Assembly: GCA_016929905.1 (NCBI GenBank)
Contig: JAFGHX010000203.1
Coordinates: forward strand, 1-34,239
Reading direction: 5' to 3'
Length of the DNA: 34,239 nucleotides
DNA from: Kiritimatiellia bacterium
GTDB lineage: Bacteria; Verrucomicrobiota; Kiritimatiellia; JAFGHX01
Shown here: piece after piece, positions 31,866 to 34,239 of the stretch
Numbering within the stretch: the first letter of the stretch is position 1
How the letters are laid out: the number at the start of each line of letters is the position of its first letter
Position numbers and translations under genes: made by a program
The notes under the pieces: generated by a model
What the model saw: only the letters and a program-made list of their open reading frames with translations
The model's database searches: none
What the model was told of the DNA's origin: nothing

Positions 31866-32648
31866 ATGTCTGAGTTGGTCAAGGTGTTGGTGCTGGCGGT
31901 GGTGCAGGGGGTGACCGAGTTCCTGCCCGTGAGCAGTTCCGGCCATCTCGTGCTCGGCAAACTGCTTCTCGGGCTCAAGAGCTCCGGCGCCACCCTGGAG
32001 GTGGCCCTGCACGGCGGCACGCTGCTCGCCGTGCTCGTGTTCTACCGGCGTCGCATACTGGCGCTGGCCTGCGGCGTCGTGCGAGACGGCACGGCGGAAA
32101 GGCGGTACGCGCTGAACATCGTGCTGGCGTCCGTGCCGGCCGCGGCCGCAGCCTTCCTGCTCAAGCCCTGGCTCGAGCACCTGTTCGATCTGCCCGGCGT
32201 CGCCGCCGGCATGCTGATTGTGACGGGGCTGCTGTTGCTCTCGTTGCGGCTGGCGCGTAAACGGGAGCGCGCCCTCACGCTGCCCGCCGGGTTCGCCGTT
32301 GGGATCATGCAGGCCCTCGCGATCGTTCCGGGCATCAGCCGGTCCGGCTCCACCATCTCACTCGCGCGGCACCTCGGCATCGCCCCCCGCGAAGCGGTCG
32401 AGTTCTCGCTGCTCCTCTCTATTCCCGCGCTGCTGGGCGCGTGTCTCCTGAAAGGGTTGGAAGCCGCCAGCGTCGGGCTCGGCGGTTTGTCGCCGCTCGC
32501 CGTCCTGCTCGGCATTGCCGTCGCCGCGCTCGTCGGATATGCCGCCATCGGCCTGCTCGTCCGCTCCCTGCTTGCCGGCCGGTTCTGGTTGTTCGGCATC
32601 TACTGTTGCCTGGTGGGAATCGTGATGATCGTGTTTCGCCCCGTGTGA
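31866..32648 (+). CDS. uppP: Undecaprenyl-diphosphatase (BacA/UppP family)
   Basis: The 260-residue inner-membrane protein dephosphorylates undecaprenyl pyrophosphate to recycle the lipid carrier for peptidoglycan and other surface polymers; over-supply gives bacitracin resistance. The two signature motifs are present: EFLPVSSSGH at 18-27 and PGISRSGS near 158-165. Several hydrophobic helices alternate with short loops. The ATG at 31866 follows a G-rich stretch; an in-frame GTG at 31851 is a weaker option. It is 108 bp downstream of pyrB, separated by a strong hairpin, so it may have its own promoter. Confidence 0.95.
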   Translation: MSELVKVLVLAVVQGVTEFLPVSSSGHLVLGKLLLGLKSSGATLEVALHGGTLLAVLVFYRRRILALACGVVRDGTAERRYALNIVLASVPAAAAAFLLKPWLEHLFDLPGVAAGMLIVTGLLLLSLRLARKRERALTLPAGFAVGIMQALAIVPGISRSGSTISLARHLGIAPREAVEFSLLLSIPALLGACLLKGLEAASVGLGGLSPLAVLLGIAVAALVGYAAIGLLVRSLLAGRFWLFGIYCCLVGIVMIVFRPV

Positions 32649-32695
32649 ACGGGTCGCATCCTTGTCGCGCCGTGCGGGGAAGAACAGGAGGAGCC

Positions 32696-34156
32696 ATGCC
32701 GAAAATAGCGATGATCGGTGCGGGCAGTATCGTCTTCTGCAAGACGCTCGCGATGGATATCCTCGCCACGGACGCGCTCAAGGACAGTGAGTGCTGGCTG
32801 ATGAACCGGACGCAGCCGAAACTGGACAACATCGAGGCGTTCATGAGGCGGGTGGTCGACGAGAACCGGCTGCCGGCGACGATCCACGCCACGCTGGACC
32901 GGCGCGCAGCGCTGGACGGCGCAGACTACGTGGTCGTCATGATCCAGGTGGGCGGGATCGAGGCGTTCGGGCGCGACTACGAGATCCCGCTCAAGTACGG
33001 GGTCGACCAGTGTATCGGCGATTCGATCGGGCCCGGCGGCATTCTGCGCGGGCTGCGCACGATACCCGTGCTGGTCGATATCGCCCGGGACATGGAAGCG
33101 CTCTGCCCCGATGCGTTGATGCTGCAGTATGCCAACCCGATGGCGATCAACTGCCTGGCCCTCGGGCAGGCGAGCAACGTGCGGTTCATTGGGCTTTGTC
33201 ACGGCGTGCAGACAACGCTCGACCTGATCGGCCGCTACGTGGACGTGCCGAAGACGGATATCGATTTCCTTTGCGCCGGCATCAACCATATGGCCTGGTT
33301 CCTCGCGCTGCGGCACAAGGAGACGGGGGTGGATCTGTACCCGCGCCTCCGGGCGAATATCGAGAAGCCGGAATACTACGTCAACGAGAAGGTGCGCGGC
33401 GAGGTGATGCGGCATTTCGGCTACTTCATGACCGAAAGCTCCGGCCATCTGTCCGAATATATCCCCTGGTTCCGGAAGAACGGGAAGGCGCTCGCGACCT
33501 ATTGCGACGAACCCGCGTTCGGCGGGGAGTCCGGCGCGGCGTACAAGGGGTCGAAAGTGATCGCCGAGAAATACGAGGGCGTCGACTATCTCGCCCGCGA
33601 ATCCCCGCAGATCAAGGGGCGCAGCGTCGAGTACGGCTCGTATATCCTCGAAGCGATGCAGACCGACATGATCTTCCGGTTGAACGGTAACGTCATGAAC
33701 GACGGCTACATCGCGAACCTGCCCCGCGCCGCCTGCGTCGAAGTGCCGGTGTTCGTGGACCGGGGCGGCTTGCACCCCGTGAACGTGGGCGCGCTGCCGC
33801 CGCCGTGCGCCGCGTTGAACCAGAGCAATATCACCGTGCACCAGCTCGCCGTCGAGGCCGCCCTGCGCGGCGATCCGGAACTGGCCATGCAGGCCGTCGC
33901 GATGGACCCGCTTACCTCGGCCGTCTGCACGCTGGCCGAGGTGCGGGAGATGACGCGCGAACTGCTCGAGGCCCAGGCGGACCTGTTGCCCCAGTTCAAG
34001 GGCCGGACGCTGCGCCCGACGCCGCGCATCCATGTCGCGCCCGGCACCAGGGGCGTCGACGTGCCGCTCGACCCCGCGCTCGCCATCGCCAACCGGTTCG
34101 TCGAGCTGGCGGAGGCGGATGTCACCGCGAAAGGCGCGAAAGGGCGCGAAAGCTAG
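32696..34156 (+). CDS. melA: GH4 alpha-galactosidase/alpha-glucosidase family protein
   Basis: The 486-residue NAD- and Mn-dependent glycosidase of family GH4 resembles MelA throughout. It shows the Rossmann start IAMIGAGSIVF, then IGPGGILRGLRTIP, NPMAINC, the metal cysteine in GLCHGVQ (C168) and the metal histidine in GINHMAWF (H198), then GYFMTESSGHLSEYIPWF and NVMNDGYIANLP. GH4 enzymes cleave glycosides by an oxidation-elimination-reduction route in the cytoplasm. AGGAGG lies 4 nt before the ATG. An alpha-glucosidase or alpha-glucuronidase specificity cannot be excluded. It is 47 bp behind uppP. The final 83 bp of the window after its stop contain TTGACA at 34177-34182 and a GGGG-CAAT-CCCC hairpin but no readable gene. 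Confidence 0.9.
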   Translation: MPKIAMIGAGSIVFCKTLAMDILATDALKDSECWLMNRTQPKLDNIEAFMRRVVDENRLPATIHATLDRRAALDGADYVVVMIQVGGIEAFGRDYEIPLKYGVDQCIGDSIGPGGILRGLRTIPVLVDIARDMEALCPDALMLQYANPMAINCLALGQASNVRFIGLCHGVQTTLDLIGRYVDVPKTDIDFLCAGINHMAWFLALRHKETGVDLYPRLRANIEKPEYYVNEKVRGEVMRHFGYFMTESSGHLSEYIPWFRKNGKALATYCDEPAFGGESGAAYKGSKVIAEKYEGVDYLARESPQIKGRSVEYGSYILEAMQTDMIFRLNGNVMNDGYIANLPRAACVEVPVFVDRGGLHPVNVGALPPPCAALNQSNITVHQLAVEAALRGDPELAMQAVAMDPLTSAVCTLAEVREMTRELLEAQADLLPQFKGRTLRPTPRIHVAPGTRGVDVPLDPALAIANRFVELAEADVTAKGAKGRES

Positions 34157-34239
34157 TGTAGTGCGTCCAACAGATCTTGACATTGGCAGCGGCGATTCTG
34201 GCGGCTGGCAAGGCGTTCGCGAGGGGCAATCCCCGCAGC

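Noticed and set aside
29025..32180. Minus-strand open frame of 1051 codons across argF and pyrB
   Set aside because: It runs antisense through two enzymes with intact catalytic motifs and through a tandem repeat; composition is not protein-like.
34177..34239. Start of a new gene or insertion sequence at the window end
   Set aside because: Only 83 bp remain after the GH4 stop; TTGACA and a small hairpin are visible but nothing can be supported.

Overview
The window is GC-rich bacterial DNA. Its coding genes are mostly preceded by Shine-Dalgarno sites. I see no rRNA, tRNA or CRISPR array. The gene content suggests an uncultured or poorly studied Gram-negative of the PVC group (Kiritimatiellota, Lentisphaerota or Planctomycetota type) or a neighbour such as Hydrogenedentota. 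The pointers are giant secreted CotH-kinase/lamin-tail-domain proteins with calcium-binding DxDxDG tails, a 'four helix bundle suffix' remnant, a TMTC-like TPR membrane protein, and short tandem 'word' repeats between genes. The phylum is an inference from gene content only.

Region 1 (1-4450, minus strand) is a probable four-gene operon. Read 5'->3' it encodes a 3-hydroxyisobutyrate/tartronate-semialdehyde-type reductase (TTG start), an UlaG-like metallo-beta-lactamase-fold protein, and the E1 alpha and E1 beta subunits of a thiamine-diphosphate 2-oxoacid dehydrogenase. A TTGACA promoter with an operator-like dyad lies ahead of it. No E2 or E3 gene is in view.

Region 2 (4527-23990, plus strand) holds three consecutive giant exported paralogues of 1948, 2616 and 1500 residues. 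Each has a signal peptide, a CotH-type atypical kinase domain between chitobiase-C-terminal-like modules, and the same C-terminal block: a roughly 190-residue 'AYNDLAW' domain, a calcium-binding segment and an 85-90-residue terminal module ending Y(Y)RA(K/R)VW(L/M)E. The middle part is swapped: lamin-tail domains in the first two, fibronectin III in the third, Calx-beta in the second. The spacers carry a 161-bp element with terminal inverted repeats, other hairpins, and arrays of the word ACACGGAC around a fragment of a four-helix-bundle gene.

Region 3 (24107-27247) has a TSUP-family anion permease, a small CxxC protein, a sugar-phosphate isomerase/epimerase-like TIM barrel and an AraC-family regulator; the last two are on the minus strand. 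Region 4 (27440-34156, plus) has a TMTC-like GT-C membrane protein with six TPRs, ornithine carbamoyltransferase (argF), an aspartate carbamoyltransferase-like protein (pyrB), undecaprenyl-diphosphatase (uppP) and a GH4 alpha-galactosidase-type enzyme.

The most unusual features are the trio of giant CotH proteins with shared undescribed domains, and the short tandem repeats. The repeat unit differs from gene to gene (7, 8, 10-11, 12 or 24 bp). The repeats sit directly behind, or even inside, the stop codons of most genes.
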